A stretch of DNA of 64,000 nt from JACZUI01 sp965216725 (GCA_965216725.1 CBDCGI010000001.1:1-64000), one strand, 5' to 3'; numbered from the stretch's first letter, positions 27,131 to 37,128 are shown. The notes: generated by a model from the letters alone, not told the origin. Translations and numbers: made by a program.

Positions 27131-28162
27131 ATGGCTGAAAGCCTTCTCTCTTTTGCTGGCCAGGACATGGCCATCGATCTTGGAACCGCCAACACCCTCG
27201 TTTATGTGAGGGGTGGCGGCATAGTGCTCAACGAGCCGTCTGTGGTCGCCATCAACTCGAAGAACGGCAAAGCACTGGCCGTTGGCATGGAGGCCAAGAG
27301 GATGATCGGAAGGACTCCTGCCCACATCACGGCTATTCGGCCTCTTCGCGACGGAGTCATCGCTGATTTCGACATCACCGAGAAGATGCTTCGCTACTTC
27401 ATCCAGAAGGTGCACCGCCGTAAATGGGCTCGGCCCCGGATTGTCATCTGTGTGCCTTCCGGTATCACACCGGTGGAGCGGCGAGCCGTGGAGGAGGCTG
27501 CGTATCACGCCGGTGCTCGCCGTGCCTACACCATCGAGGAGCCTATGGCCGCAGCAATCGGCACCGGGTTGCCAATTGGAGAGCCGGCCGGCTCCATGGT
27601 GGTGGACATAGGTGGCGGTACCACCGAGGTGGCCGTGATCTCGCTAGGCGGCATAGTCGTCTCTCGGTCGATCCGGGTCGGAGGAGACGAGCTCGACTCG
27701 GCCATCATCGATTGGGTCAAGAAGGAATACAACGTACTGATCGGGGAACGGACGGCTGAGCAGCTGAAAATGGCCGTGGGCTCGGCGTGGCCTTATGCCG
27801 ACGAGCCTTCCGCAGAGGTTCGAGGCCGCGACCTGGTCACCGGCCTCCCCAAGACCATTCTTCTCTCCAGTCAGGAGATTCGTGAAGCCATCGACGAGCC
27901 CACTCAGGCCATCGTCGACGCAGTGAAGTTCACACTTGATAAGACACCCCCGGAATTGGCGGCTGACGTCGTCGAGCGGGGGATCGTGCTCACAGGAGGA
28001 GGAGCGCATCTTGTGGGGCTGGACCATCGTCTGGCCCATGAGACGGGGATGCCCATCGTGACGGCGGCACAGCCGCTGCAATCGGTGGTGCTTGGCTCGG
28101 GAAAGTGTCTGGAGGAGTTCGACACGTTGCAAGACGTGCTCGTGTCGTCGTCCCGGCCATGA
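27131..28162 (+). CDS. mreB: Rod-shape-determining actin homologue MreB
   Basis: MreB polymerises under the membrane and guides lateral wall synthesis. The 343-residue actin-fold protein has phosphate-1 motif AIDLGTANTLVYV (about 15-27), SGITPVERRAVEEAA, phosphate-2 VVDIGGGTTEVAVIS and the adenosine motif GIVLTGGGAHL. It heads the elongasome run mreB-mreC-mreD-mrdA-rodA, which implies a rod-shaped cell with lateral wall growth, unlike actinobacteria that grow only at poles. Confidence 0.96.
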   Translation: MAESLLSFAGQDMAIDLGTANTLVYVRGGGIVLNEPSVVAINSKNGKALAVGMEAKRMIGRTPAHITAIRPLRDGVIADFDITEKMLRYFIQKVHRRKWARPRIVICVPSGITPVERRAVEEAAYHAGARRAYTIEEPMAAAIGTGLPIGEPAGSMVVDIGGGTTEVAVISLGGIVVSRSIRVGGDELDSAIIDWVKKEYNVLIGERTAEQLKMAVGSAWPYADEPSAEVRGRDLVTGLPKTILLSSQEIREAIDEPTQAIVDAVKFTLDKTPPELAADVVERGIVLTGGGAHLVGLDHRLAHETGMPIVTAAQPLQSVVLGSGKCLEEFDTLQDVLVSSSRP

Positions 28163-28184
28163 GACCCGCGTCCCGTCCACCCTC

Positions 28185-29114
28185 ATGCTGAATAGAGATC
28201 GTCGTGACCGCGCTCTCCCGACTCTGATCACGCTTCTTGTCGTAGGTGTTCTGTTGATGACCTTTGACGTGCGCCTCCAGGGCGAAGGAGTGGTGGCGAG
28301 TCTCCGAAGCGGGACACAAACGATTCTCTCGCCGATTCAGAAGGCAGCTTCGACGGTGGTCAACCCAGTGGCCGACCTCATCGAGAGTGTGGCTGACGTT
28401 GGTCGGCTTCGCGAGCAGAACGAGATTCTCGAGGCGGAGCTGGCTGAGGCCAATGCTGATTTGGTTGCCGTTCAGGACAAGCTGGCACGGCTGGAGGTCC
28501 TCGAGGAGCTGTATTCGCTGCAACTCGACGAGGCGACTATCGGACGAACTGTTGCCAACGTCATCGGGTCTCCTGACGCTGTCGACGAGGGAATCATCAT
28601 CGACAAAGGGACCAGAGACGGCGTGATTGCCGGCCAGCCTGTTGTCGACACGAACGGCTACTTGGTTGGAAGAATCAAAGACGCATCGTTGAGCACGGCC
28701 GTCTTGGTTCCCATCACGGTTTCCCGTGCCGGAGTGGCGGTTCTCGTCGGCGCCCAGGTTGGAGCGCTCACACCCCAGCCTCTGAGGGCCGAGATGCGAC
28801 TGGACATCAACGATGCCAGAGAGCCGATCCTGGCCGGCGACCGGGTGGTGACCTCGTCAGCCAGTTCCGCTTACCCGGCGGGGCTTCCAGTGGGGGAAGT
28901 GGTCGCAGACGAGAGACCACGGAACGGTTCACTTTCGGGTGAAGTTAGGCCTTTTGTGAACCCTGACACGCTCCGCCTTGTCGTCGTTCTGGCCTGGCCG
29001 CCAGATCCGGTGACGGCTGCCAACGACGAGCCGGTCGTGACGACGACTTCGATCCCCGCAGCGAGCTCATCGACGGTCCCAGGGTCGACCACCATTCCCG
29101 AGGACCCAGCGTGA
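28185..29114 (+). CDS. mreC: Rod-shape-determining protein MreC
   Basis: The 309-residue protein has an N-terminal membrane anchor (about 12-30), a coiled-coil (LREQNEILEAELAEANADLVAVQDKL region, about 75-110) and the MreC beta-domain with GxxxxDGVIAGQPVV and VGRIKDASLSTAVLVPI. The C terminus is a Thr/Ser/Pro tail. ATG 28185 is used because the longer frame would overlap mreB. It ends overlapping mreD by four bases. Confidence 0.92.
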   Translation: MLNRDRRDRALPTLITLLVVGVLLMTFDVRLQGEGVVASLRSGTQTILSPIQKAASTVVNPVADLIESVADVGRLREQNEILEAELAEANADLVAVQDKLARLEVLEELYSLQLDEATIGRTVANVIGSPDAVDEGIIIDKGTRDGVIAGQPVVDTNGYLVGRIKDASLSTAVLVPITVSRAGVAVLVGAQVGALTPQPLRAEMRLDINDAREPILAGDRVVTSSASSAYPAGLPVGEVVADERPRNGSLSGEVRPFVNPDTLRLVVVLAWPPDPVTAANDEPVVTTTSIPAASSSTVPGSTTIPEDPA

Positions 29115-29614
29115 ACCTACGCCGAGCCGTTGCCGTGGTCGTGGTGATCGTTTTTGCGGTCGTCCTCCAAACAACCCTGTTCGGCCGTCTGGATCTGATC
29201 ACGCCAGACCTAGTGATGCTTGTCTCGATTCTCTTGGCGCTGACCCGAATTCGCCCTGAGACGGTGCTAGGTCTTGCATTTACCTCGGGTCTGGTGGTCG
29301 ATCTCATCGGAACGTCCCTTCTCGGGTTGAGGGCAGTGGTGTTCACCATCGTGGCCTTTGTCGCTGTTCGCACTCGAGACCGCGCTGACATCGGCCGGGT
29401 GTCGATTGCCATCTGGTGCGGCACACTGACCTTGCTCGGGATCCTGGGCATCCTGCTGATCGGGACTCTCTTTGGACAGTCCACGCTGCTGGGAAGTGGC
29501 ACGCAATGGGAGATCCTCATAGTGCCTTTGGTCAACACCGTGATCGCATGGATCATCAGCCCAGCGTTTGTCAGATTCATCGACGGCGGCCAAACGACAC
29601 CCGGATTCACATGA
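29111..29614 (+). CDS. mreD: Rod-shape-determining protein MreD
   Basis: The 167-residue protein is almost wholly hydrophobic, with about five membrane segments (for example VVVVIVFAVVLQTTLFG, LVMLVSILLALTR and LLGILGILLIGTLF), the MreD pattern. It starts with GTG inside the mreC stop and overlaps the PBP2 gene start by four bases. Identity rests on topology and position more than on sharp motifs. Confidence 0.85.
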   Translation: MNLRRAVAVVVVIVFAVVLQTTLFGRLDLITPDLVMLVSILLALTRIRPETVLGLAFTSGLVVDLIGTSLLGLRAVVFTIVAFVAVRTRDRADIGRVSIAIWCGTLTLLGILGILLIGTLFGQSTLLGSGTQWEILIVPLVNTVIAWIISPAFVRFIDGGQTTPGFT

Positions 29615-31578
29615 GATTCGCCTACCGACTGACGATTCTGGGCTTGGTATTCGTGGTGATGTTCTCGGTTATCGGACTGCGGCTGTGGTTCGTGCAGGTG
29701 GCCGAAGGTCCGACCCTGGCCCTCGCGGCCGAGGAGCTCACATGGCTGGGCAAGGCGACGCCTGCCGCACGAGGTGACATCTTCGATCGCGACATGAACC
29801 TTCTCGCCACCAGCCGGCTGACGCCAGCCGTGGTGATAGATCGGACTTTCGTTCAGCCAGATGAGCGCGAGACACTGGTCCAGAGGCTGGCTGCGATTCT
29901 CGGTATCGCACCGCAGGATCTCGATGAAATGTATGAAGAGGCCGGAATCAACGGTCGGTTCGAGGTCGCGACGGTTTCTCCGGATACGGCGTTGGTCATA
30001 ACCGAGAGGCTCGATGAGTTGCCTGGTGTGGAGGTCGTCAACGTTCCGGAGAGGGTCTACCTCGTTGGCCCGACGATGGCGCACGTGATCGGTCATCTTG
30101 GCTTGCCCGGCGCCGACGATCTGGAAGAGAACCCGGATCTCGATCCGAATCTGCGAATCGGCAAGCTCGGCGTGGAAAGTGTCTACGACGATTGGTTGCT
30201 GGGGACACCCGGCTCAGTGGAATACCGCGTGCGAGAAGGTGAAGTCATCGACGAACGCAATCCCACCGAGCCGGTGCCAGGACATTCCGTCGTACTGAAT
30301 CTCGATCTCGACCTCCAAGAGCGTGTCGAAATCGCTCTGGAGGAAGGCGTCGCGCTCTCGAACTCGGTCAAAGACGGCGAACGCGAGCAGGGGGAACGGG
30401 TGTTTAGCGTCACGGAGCGGGCAGCGGCGGTGGTCCTCGATGTGGAGACGTTCGATGTGCTGGCCATCGCGTCTTTCCCCGACTTCGATCCCGAGCTCTT
30501 CGTCAGTGGAATCGATGAGTCGACTTTTACGCAACTCACTGAGACCTTCGCGTTCAACAACCTCGCCGTGAGCGGTCTGTATCCGCCGGCGTCCACTTTC
30601 AAAGCGATCACCTACACGGCTATCGAGGAGGAGAATCTTCCCTTTCCCCAGGACATCGAGGGCATCGATCCCGGCTCACGACAGGTTCATTGCGACGGCC
30701 GACTGGAGCTACCTCAGTTGGCTGACGGGTCGGAGCAGGTGAAGACCGACTGGTACAACCCAAGCGATTTCGGGTGGTTGGACATCCATGAAGCACTACG
30801 GGTGTCGTGCAACATCTTCTTTTGGTCGGCCGCGCTCGGGACTTGGCAAGAGTTCCAGGGCGAGGAACAAGAGAACGTCATCCAGGACTGGGCGAAAGAC
30901 CTCGGTTACGGGACTCGAACGGGCGTCGACCTGACTGGCGAATCGGCGGGCATTGTGCCTACTCGACAGCTATTCGAGGAATGGGCGGCATACCAGATCG
31001 AGAATCCGGACGAGCCACCGCGAATGGAGGCAAGCCGTCTCGAATTGGCCAGCCCATGGCTCGGCGGGGACCTGATGGACTTCGCCATCGGGCAGGGGTC
31101 GTTCACCGCTACTCCTTTGCAGGTGGCGGTCTCGTATGCGGCTCTGGCCAACGGGGGAAAGATCATGGAGCCTCGAGTCGTCAAACAGGTCATCGACAGC
31201 GACGGAGAGATCGTCTTTGCCCCGGAATCGGAGATTGTGAGAGAGGTGCCGATTTCCTCCGCTGTGCGCGCAGCTTTGCTCCAGGATCTCAATCGGGTGG
31301 TGACCAGCGGCACGGCTGCTTCGGCCTTCAGTGACTTTGGCGAGGGACTCGAGAATATCGGTGGGAAGACCGGAACCGGTCAGTCGACGGAAACCTCAGA
31401 CAACCATGCCTGGTTCGTTGGGCTCGCCCCAATCGACAATCCAAGATATGTGATTGCGGTGGTCATTGAAGAGGGTGGCTCGGGCGGTCAGATAGCTGCT
31501 CCCGTCGCTCGACACATCATGCAATACCTGATGGGTAACGAGCCCACGCCGATCGTGGCCGGAGAGGCGGCCCAGTAA
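29611..31578 (+). CDS. mrdA: Penicillin-binding protein 2 (peptidoglycan transpeptidase of the elongasome)
   Basis: The 655-residue protein crosslinks peptidoglycan during cell elongation. A single N-terminal membrane anchor is followed by a dimerisation domain with ARGDIFDRDMNLLATS, GHLG and GVESVYDDWLLG motifs. The transpeptidase domain has SxxK as STFK with Ser328, SCNIFFW as SxN, and KTG at 586-588 (GGKTGTGQST). ATG 29611 overlaps the mreD stop. Its partner glycosyltransferase RodA follows directly. Confidence 0.94.
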   Translation: MRFAYRLTILGLVFVVMFSVIGLRLWFVQVAEGPTLALAAEELTWLGKATPAARGDIFDRDMNLLATSRLTPAVVIDRTFVQPDERETLVQRLAAILGIAPQDLDEMYEEAGINGRFEVATVSPDTALVITERLDELPGVEVVNVPERVYLVGPTMAHVIGHLGLPGADDLEENPDLDPNLRIGKLGVESVYDDWLLGTPGSVEYRVREGEVIDERNPTEPVPGHSVVLNLDLDLQERVEIALEEGVALSNSVKDGEREQGERVFSVTERAAAVVLDVETFDVLAIASFPDFDPELFVSGIDESTFTQLTETFAFNNLAVSGLYPPASTFKAITYTAIEEENLPFPQDIEGIDPGSRQVHCDGRLELPQLADGSEQVKTDWYNPSDFGWLDIHEALRVSCNIFFWSAALGTWQEFQGEEQENVIQDWAKDLGYGTRTGVDLTGESAGIVPTRQLFEEWAAYQIENPDEPPRMEASRLELASPWLGGDLMDFAIGQGSFTATPLQVAVSYAALANGGKIMEPRVVKQVIDSDGEIVFAPESEIVREVPISSAVRAALLQDLNRVVTSGTAASAFSDFGEGLENIGGKTGTGQSTETSDNHAWFVGLAPIDNPRYVIAVVIEEGGSGGQIAAPVARHIMQYLMGNEPTPIVAGEAAQ

Positions 31579-32723
31579 TGGCTGTGCTCACCCGGCTTCG
31601 CGAGGTGACGGTCGACCGCCGGGACAACCGGCCCGATCTCATCATGTTCGGCGCCATGCTCTTACTGTCAGCCGTCGGTCTTCTCATGATCTACTCGGCC
31701 ACCAGGAGCGAAGGGGTGAGCGGGATGGAGCGCCAGCTCATTTTCGTCACGGCTGGCATCATCGTTTATCTCTTCATTTCCAACATCGATTACCGCGAGT
31801 ATCGAAACCTCCTGCCGCTTCTCTCGATCCTCACGCTCCTGGCGTTGATCGCCGTGTTCTTCTTCGAAGAGGTGAACGGAGCTCAGCGATGGATCCCGCT
31901 CGGTTTCTTCAAACTCCAACCTGCTGAATTCGCCAAGGTGGTGGTGATCCTCGTGTTGGCGGCACTTCTGTCTCCGGCCAGTCGCGATGAGTTGGGCCGT
32001 AAGAACATCTCGTGGGCGGAAGTGTTCCAAGCGATACTGGTGGTTGCGATCCCTGGCCTGCTGATTCTACGGGAGCCCGATTTGGGCACCACCTTGGTGT
32101 TCGGGTTCATCCTTTTTGCCCTGCTGTTTGTCGCTGGTGCCACCTGGCGGCAGCTGGTGGCACTCGGGGCCGGGGCCGGGGCGATCGTGGCCGCCACATT
32201 TCAGTTCGGATGGCTGGAGACCTACCAGCTGAACCGGATCAAGGTTCTGTTCGACTCCAGCATCGACCCCACAGGCATTGGGTACAACCTGAGGCAATCT
32301 CGCTTTGCCATCGGGTCGGGTCAGTTCTTCGGTAGTGGTCTCTTCGAGGGCACCCAGACCAACTTCCAATACGTCCCCGAGCAAGAGACGGACTTCATCT
32401 TCACGGCTGTCGCCGAGCAGCTGGGATTCCTCGGCGCGTTGGTGGTGATCGTCGGATTTGCCCTGATCGTGTGGCGACTCCTGGTGATCGCTGCCAACGC
32501 TCGCGATCGCTATGGGGCGCTGATCGCGACCGGCATGGCAGCCATGATCGTCTTTCACGTATTCGTCAACATCGGGATGACGATGGGCATCATGCCGGTC
32601 ACCGGGCTTCCCCTCCCTTTCCTCTCGGCCGGTGGCTCGTTCTTCCTCGCGATGACTCTGGGTCTGGGAATCGCCAACTCGGTTTGGCTGCTGCGGACCC
32701 CGGTCCCCGGTGAGAAGCTGTGA
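31578..32723 (+). CDS. rodA: Peptidoglycan glycosyltransferase RodA (SEDS family)
   Basis: The 381-residue SEDS protein has about ten membrane segments and the family motifs NGAQRWIPLGFFKLQPAEFAK, REPDLGTTLVF, GIGYNLRQSRFAIGSGQFFG, and a C-terminal ITGLPLPFLSAGGS-type stretch. RodA polymerises glycan strands and works with PBP2. It shares one base with the mrdA stop. Confidence 0.94.
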   Translation: MAVLTRLREVTVDRRDNRPDLIMFGAMLLLSAVGLLMIYSATRSEGVSGMERQLIFVTAGIIVYLFISNIDYREYRNLLPLLSILTLLALIAVFFFEEVNGAQRWIPLGFFKLQPAEFAKVVVILVLAALLSPASRDELGRKNISWAEVFQAILVVAIPGLLILREPDLGTTLVFGFILFALLFVAGATWRQLVALGAGAGAIVAATFQFGWLETYQLNRIKVLFDSSIDPTGIGYNLRQSRFAIGSGQFFGSGLFEGTQTNFQYVPEQETDFIFTAVAEQLGFLGALVVIVGFALIVWRLLVIAANARDRYGALIATGMAAMIVFHVFVNIGMTMGIMPVTGLPLPFLSAGGSFFLAMTLGLGIANSVWLLRTPVPGEKL

Positions 32724-32788
32724 CGACTCGCCGCTGACGACCTCTCAATGGGGCCTGGTTGTCACAGCAGCTACGCTCCGGGCCGGTC

Positions 32789-33379
32789 ATGTTTCGCAGG
32801 AATCACACGGGGTGGGTCGAGGTCATATGCGGCCCGATGTTCAGCGGTAAGAGCGAAGAGTTGATCCGGCGGATCACGAGAAGTCAGATCGCCCGGATCC
32901 CAGTTCAAACCTTCAAACCACTGCTCGACGTCCGCTACAGCGACGCAGAAGTGGTCTCCCACTCGAGTCTCAGCGTTCAGGCCATCCCTGTCGGGGATTC
33001 CGGATCTCTCCTTCGAGAAGTAGACGACGCGACTGAGGTCATCGGCGTCGATGAGGGCCAATTCTTCGACGAAGGGCTCGTTGAGGTGGTTGATCAGCTT
33101 GCCGCCAGCGGAAAACAGGTGATCATCGCCGGTTTGGACACCGATTTCTTGCGGCGTCCCTTTGAACCGATTCCGACTCTCAGTCAAAGGGCGGAAGTGG
33201 TGACCAAGATGTTGGCTGTGTGCCACAAGTGCGGCGGCCCCGGAATGTATACCCAGCGCATCGTGAGATCCGACGATCTCGTGGTGCTGGGGGCCCAGGG
33301 CGCGTACGAGGCACGGTGCCGAGTGTGCTACGACCCTGACGAGCCTGAGCAGCCGCCGCTTGGCCTCGACGACGGCTAG
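32789..33379 (+). CDS. tdk: Thymidine kinase
   Basis: The 196-residue type II thymidine kinase phosphorylates thymidine in the salvage pathway. It shows the P-loop GPMFSGKS (residues 15-22), VIGVDEGQFFDE with the catalytic Glu, the lasso region near VTKMLAVCHKCGGPG, and a zinc site made by CHKC and CRVC. ATG 32789 is used; the frame opens 30 bases earlier but those codons lie in the spacer after rodA. Confidence 0.93.
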   Translation: MFRRNHTGWVEVICGPMFSGKSEELIRRITRSQIARIPVQTFKPLLDVRYSDAEVVSHSSLSVQAIPVGDSGSLLREVDDATEVIGVDEGQFFDEGLVEVVDQLAASGKQVIIAGLDTDFLRRPFEPIPTLSQRAEVVTKMLAVCHKCGGPGMYTQRIVRSDDLVVLGAQGAYEARCRVCYDPDEPEQPPLGLDDG

Positions 33380-33609
33380 GTCCAGACTTCGCGGTCTGGT
33401 AAGATGACCGGGTTCGCCTCTCGGCGCGACTCTCTCGCTTTTGGAGCGTTTACCGATGAACTTCCACACGCCCCTCGGTCATATGTCTGACCGCCAAGTC
33501 TGGGCGAGAACCCCGCGTCCTGAGGCTCAGCAACGCTTCGGCCGCCGGCCAGCTGCCAGGAAACCAGCAAAGCCGGTGGCCCCAATGGACATCAGAGGAG
33601 TTGAAAACT

Positions 33610-35157
33610 ATGGCTCTATTCAGGAAGAGAGCCCAGATCGTCAGGCGCGCCTCGTCCGAAGGGACGGTTGAGGAGCACAAGACCCTTCGAGTGAGGGGCC
33701 ACAAGGTAGAGGTGAGGCGAGTCGAAGCGAATAACGCCTCCTCCACCAAGACCAACCAGAGACAGCGGCAACGCAAGCAGCCAAAGCCGCAAAACCGTTC
33801 GAAGAACGGCCTGGCCACGTCACGCGCCCGGACGCGTCGTCCTCTCGACGAGGAGGTGATCCTCCCCACCGAGTCAGGCCGGAAACAGATGTTGGTCCGA
33901 GTCAAAAACGGGCAAACTCAGATCGTCGTGATGGAGGGCCCGGTCGTGGTGGAGCACTACGTGGCCCGCCAGCAGTCGAGCTCGGTGGCCGGGAACATCT
34001 ACCTCGCCCGGGTGCGAAATGTGTTGCCGGGCATGGAGGCTGCCTTTCTTGACTTTGGTGATGCCAAAAACGGCGTTCTATATGCGTCCGACGTGGCCGT
34101 CGATGGCCAGCGCAAGGGACGCGGCGCCAAACGGATCGAGGACGTTCTCAAAGAAGGCGACGAGATCCTGGTTCAGGTGACCAAGGACGCAATGGGCGCC
34201 AAGGGCGCACGGCTTACCGGGACGCCGTCCCTGCCCGGGCGCTATCTGGTTTTGGTCCCGGACTCCGACAGCGTCGGGATCAGTCGTCGCCTCCCCGACG
34301 AGGACCGATCGCGACTCAGAACCGCCATCAACAAGGTGCGGCCGGAAGGTTTTGGGGTCATCGTGCGCACGGCCGCAATGCACGCCACCACGGAGGCCCT
34401 GGCGGCTGATATCTCACGTCTCATGAAGAACTGGGAGCAGATCGGCGCCGAGGCGGCGAAAGGCGGAGCGCCTCGACTGATCCACGACGAGCCGGAGCTG
34501 CTTATCAAGGTGATTCGCGAGCATTTCACACCTGACTTCCGCAAGCTGCTCATCGACAACGGGGCCGCCTACGACAAGGTCGTCTCCTACCTGCGGTCCA
34601 CCGCACCGGACCTGGTCTCGAAGACACACCTGTATGAGGATTCCACCTCCCTGTTCGAGCGCTATCACGTCGACGACCAGCTGAAGAAAGCGCTCGACCG
34701 AAAGGTCTTCCTTCCCTCCGGAGGGCACCTGGTCATCGACCGAACCGAAGCGTTGACCGTCATCGACGTGAATACTGGGAAGTTCGTGGGCAGCTCGACG
34801 CTCGAAGAGACGGTGCTCCACAACAATCTCGAGGCCGCAGAAGAAATCGGGCGGCAGCTGAGACTGCGTGACATCGGCGGGATCATCGTCATCGACTTCA
34901 TCGACATGGAAACCGAGGAGAATCAGCAGAAGGTCCTTCGCAAGTTGAAGGAGACGCTGGCAAAAGACAAGACTCGGACGCAGGTTTTCGAGGTTTCGCA
35001 CCTCGGCTTGGTCGAGATGACCCGCAAGAACGTCTCCGCCGGGTTGTTGGAACAGTTCTCCTCGCGATGCGAGACCTGTGGTGGTCGCGGTGTCATCGTT
35101 CACGAGCATGCGGTGGCCGCCGCAGGATCAATCGAGGACTACGACACAGACGAATAA
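33610..35157 (+). CDS. rng: Ribonuclease E/G family endoribonuclease
   Basis: The 515-residue enzyme cuts single-stranded AU-rich RNA in rRNA maturation and mRNA decay. A basic, disordered N-terminal extension (about 1-85, with RQRQRKQPKPQNRSKNG) precedes the S1-like region (VAGNIYLARVRNVLPGMEAAFLDFG) and the RNase H-like core with VIDVNTGKFVGSSTLEETVL and DIGGIIVIDFIDM, whose acidic residues bind metal. CETCGG is the zinc-link. ATG 33610 follows an AGAGGA site; a TTG three codons earlier is possible. The ~230-base leader before it holds no clear gene. Confidence 0.93.
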   Translation: MALFRKRAQIVRRASSEGTVEEHKTLRVRGHKVEVRRVEANNASSTKTNQRQRQRKQPKPQNRSKNGLATSRARTRRPLDEEVILPTESGRKQMLVRVKNGQTQIVVMEGPVVVEHYVARQQSSSVAGNIYLARVRNVLPGMEAAFLDFGDAKNGVLYASDVAVDGQRKGRGAKRIEDVLKEGDEILVQVTKDAMGAKGARLTGTPSLPGRYLVLVPDSDSVGISRRLPDEDRSRLRTAINKVRPEGFGVIVRTAAMHATTEALAADISRLMKNWEQIGAEAAKGGAPRLIHDEPELLIKVIREHFTPDFRKLLIDNGAAYDKVVSYLRSTAPDLVSKTHLYEDSTSLFERYHVDDQLKKALDRKVFLPSGGHLVIDRTEALTVIDVNTGKFVGSSTLEETVLHNNLEAAEEIGRQLRLRDIGGIIVIDFIDMETEENQQKVLRKLKETLAKDKTRTQVFEVSHLGLVEMTRKNVSAGLLEQFSSRCETCGGRGVIVHEHAVAAAGSIEDYDTDE

Positions 35158-35227
35158 CTGGTTGGCACTACCGCCCCGATTTCGAGTACCATTTCCGTCT
35201 GTCCCCCCTTTTTCGAGAGGTTTACCC

Positions 35228-35587
35228 ATGTACGCCATCATCCGCGCCGGCGGGAAACAGGCGAAAGTCAGCTCTGGAGACGTAATCGACATCGAGCGCC
35301 TGAAGAGCGAGAGTGACAAGCTCACGTTTGCCCCCCTGCTGGTGGTCGATGAGTCCGGCACTGCGGTGTCCGACCCCAAAGTGCTGGGGAAGGCAAAGGT
35401 GACGGCCAAGGTCCTGGGCGAGACCCGAGGCCCCAAGGTCGACATCTTCAAGTACAAGTCGAAGACCGGATACCGGAGGCGGCAAGGACATCGGCAGACC
35501 TACACCAGGATAGAGATCACCGGGATCACCTTGCCCGGAGCCAAGAAGGCAAAACCAAAAGAGCCAGATTCCTCAGAGGAGGAGTGA
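35228..35587 (+). CDS. rplU: Large ribosomal subunit protein bL21
   Basis: The 119-residue protein starts MYAIIRAGGKQAKVSSGD, the L21 signature region, and has the C-terminal KSKTGYRRRQGHRQTYTRIEI motif that contacts 23S rRNA. An acidic Lys/Glu tail (PDSSEEE) extends it slightly beyond the usual ~103 residues. It is followed by rpmA after one base, the standard rplU-rpmA-obgE order. Confidence 0.96.
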   Translation: MYAIIRAGGKQAKVSSGDVIDIERLKSESDKLTFAPLLVVDESGTAVSDPKVLGKAKVTAKVLGETRGPKVDIFKYKSKTGYRRRQGHRQTYTRIEITGITLPGAKKAKPKEPDSSEEE

Positions 35588-35588
35588 C

Positions 35589-35840
35589 ATGTCAAAGACA
35601 AAAGCAGGCGGATCTTCCAAGAACGGCCGGGATTCACACGCCAAGCGTCTCGGCACCAAAGTCTTCGACGGCGAGTTCGTGAACGCCGGCGCCATCCTCG
35701 TGCGTCAGCGAGGAACCCGAATCCATCCAGGCGAGAACGTGGGGAGAGGCAACGATGACACACTCTTCGCCACGGCGCCCGGGACTGTGAAATACGGGGT
35801 CCGTGCCAATCGGCGCCACGTGAACGTCGTCCCCGAATAA
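35589..35840 (+). CDS. rpmA: Large ribosomal subunit protein bL27
   Basis: The 83-residue protein has the invariant KAGGSSKNGRDSHAKRLG start, VLVRQRGTRIHPGENVGRGND and the KYGVRANRRHVNV end. The N terminus begins MSKTKAGGSS without the Firmicutes-type cleaved extension. Its tail reaches the peptidyl-transferase centre. Confidence 0.97.
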   Translation: MSKTKAGGSSKNGRDSHAKRLGTKVFDGEFVNAGAILVRQRGTRIHPGENVGRGNDDTLFATAPGTVKYGVRANRRHVNVVPE

Positions 35841-35853
35841 CTCGAACTCGGTC

Positions 35854-37101
35854 GTGTTCGTCGACCGGGTTCGTGTCAGCCTCCGCGCCGGTAACGGCGG
35901 TGCGGGGGTTGTTTCGTTTGTGAGGGCAAAGGGCAAGCCGAAAGGTAAGCCGATCGGAGGGAACGGAGGCCCGGGAGGATCGGTGATCCTCCGCGCCGAC
36001 CGATCGGTTGCAACTCTGCTGCGTTACCAGCGCAACCCCCATCACAAAGCGGGCCATGGGACTCATGGCCAAGGCGACCTCCGTCATGGGAAAGCCGGGG
36101 AAGACACTTTGTTACCGGTTCCTCTCGGCACGACGATCCGCGATGACGGCGGAGTTCTCATTGCCGATCTGGTCGAGCACGGACAACAGGTGACGGTGAT
36201 GGCGGGTGGGCGAGGTGGTCGAGGCAATGCTGCTTTCGTCAACCCCTCCAACAGGGCACCGGCGGTTGCCGAGCAGGGGGAATACGGCAAAGAAGCCTGG
36301 TTCACGCTTGAAATGAAGCTGCTCGCCGACGCGGCATTGGTTGGCTTTCCGAACGCAGGCAAGTCAACTCTGATCTCCAAGGTCTCGGCTGCTGAGCCGA
36401 AGATCGCGGACTACCCCTTCACAACACTCGAGCCTCATCTTGGGGTTGTCAGCTTCGACCGACGGGAGTTCGTTCTCGCCGACATCCCGGGCCTGATCGA
36501 AGGCGCTGCCGACGGGAGGGGCCTTGGTCACACATTTCTCCGCCATGTCGAGCGGGCCCGCGTTCTGGTGATGCTCCTCGATCCCACGGAGATGCAGGAA
36601 CACCCGATCGATGCGCAATTGGCGATCTTGACGAGGGAGCTTGCCGACTATTCCGCTGAGTTGGCAGAGCGGCCGAGGGTGATCGTGGTGAACAAGGTCG
36701 ATGCGGCACGCCCCGAGTCTCATGAGACCGAAGCAGGTTGGCATCTGATCTCAGCCGTCACTGGTGAGGGAATCCGGGACATGCTGCATACCGTGGCTGA
36801 TCTGATCGAGGAGTCGGAGCGGGCCGCGCCGGAGCGGCAGGGGTATGCGCTCTACCGCCCATTGGGGCCGCGCTTCACAGTGAGGCGAGATGAGGGGATG
36901 TGGGTGGTCGAAGGTCTCGCCGCCGAACGTGCGGTGGCTTTCGCTGACATGACCACTGAAGAGGCTGCCGACATGGCGGCTCAACGTCTTTCCCGACTCG
37001 GGATTGATGAGGCTCTCGCCGATGCGGGGGCGAGGGAGGGTGACGATGTGAGAATCGGAGAGATCATCTTCGAATACACGACCTCAGACGAAGAGGAATA
37101 G
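35854..37101 (+). CDS. obgE: GTPase ObgE/CgtA
   Basis: The 415-residue GTPase acts in 50S assembly and stress control. The N-terminal glycine-rich Obg fold (about 1-157) contains GNGGAGVVSFVRAKGKPKG and GGRGGRGNAAF. The G domain carries GFPNAGKST (G1), DIPGLIEGA (G3) and NKVD (G4). A C-terminal OCT domain follows (LYRPLGPRFTVRRDEGMWVVEG). It starts with GTG and converges on trkH. The usual downstream neighbours proB and proA are not here. Confidence 0.95.
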   Translation: MFVDRVRVSLRAGNGGAGVVSFVRAKGKPKGKPIGGNGGPGGSVILRADRSVATLLRYQRNPHHKAGHGTHGQGDLRHGKAGEDTLLPVPLGTTIRDDGGVLIADLVEHGQQVTVMAGGRGGRGNAAFVNPSNRAPAVAEQGEYGKEAWFTLEMKLLADAALVGFPNAGKSTLISKVSAAEPKIADYPFTTLEPHLGVVSFDRREFVLADIPGLIEGAADGRGLGHTFLRHVERARVLVMLLDPTEMQEHPIDAQLAILTRELADYSAELAERPRVIVVNKVDAARPESHETEAGWHLISAVTGEGIRDMLHTVADLIEESERAAPERQGYALYRPLGPRFTVRRDEGMWVVEGLAAERAVAFADMTTEEAADMAAQRLSRLGIDEALADAGAREGDDVRIGEIIFEYTTSDEEE

Positions 37102-37128
37102 GCCCTTGTTTCCGATCTTCCCTTTTCC

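Noticed and set aside
33456..33671. Small ORF in the rng leader (MNFHTPLGHMSD...)
   Set aside because: It overlaps the rng start, has no clear ribosome site and no recognisable family; it may be chance in GC-rich DNA.
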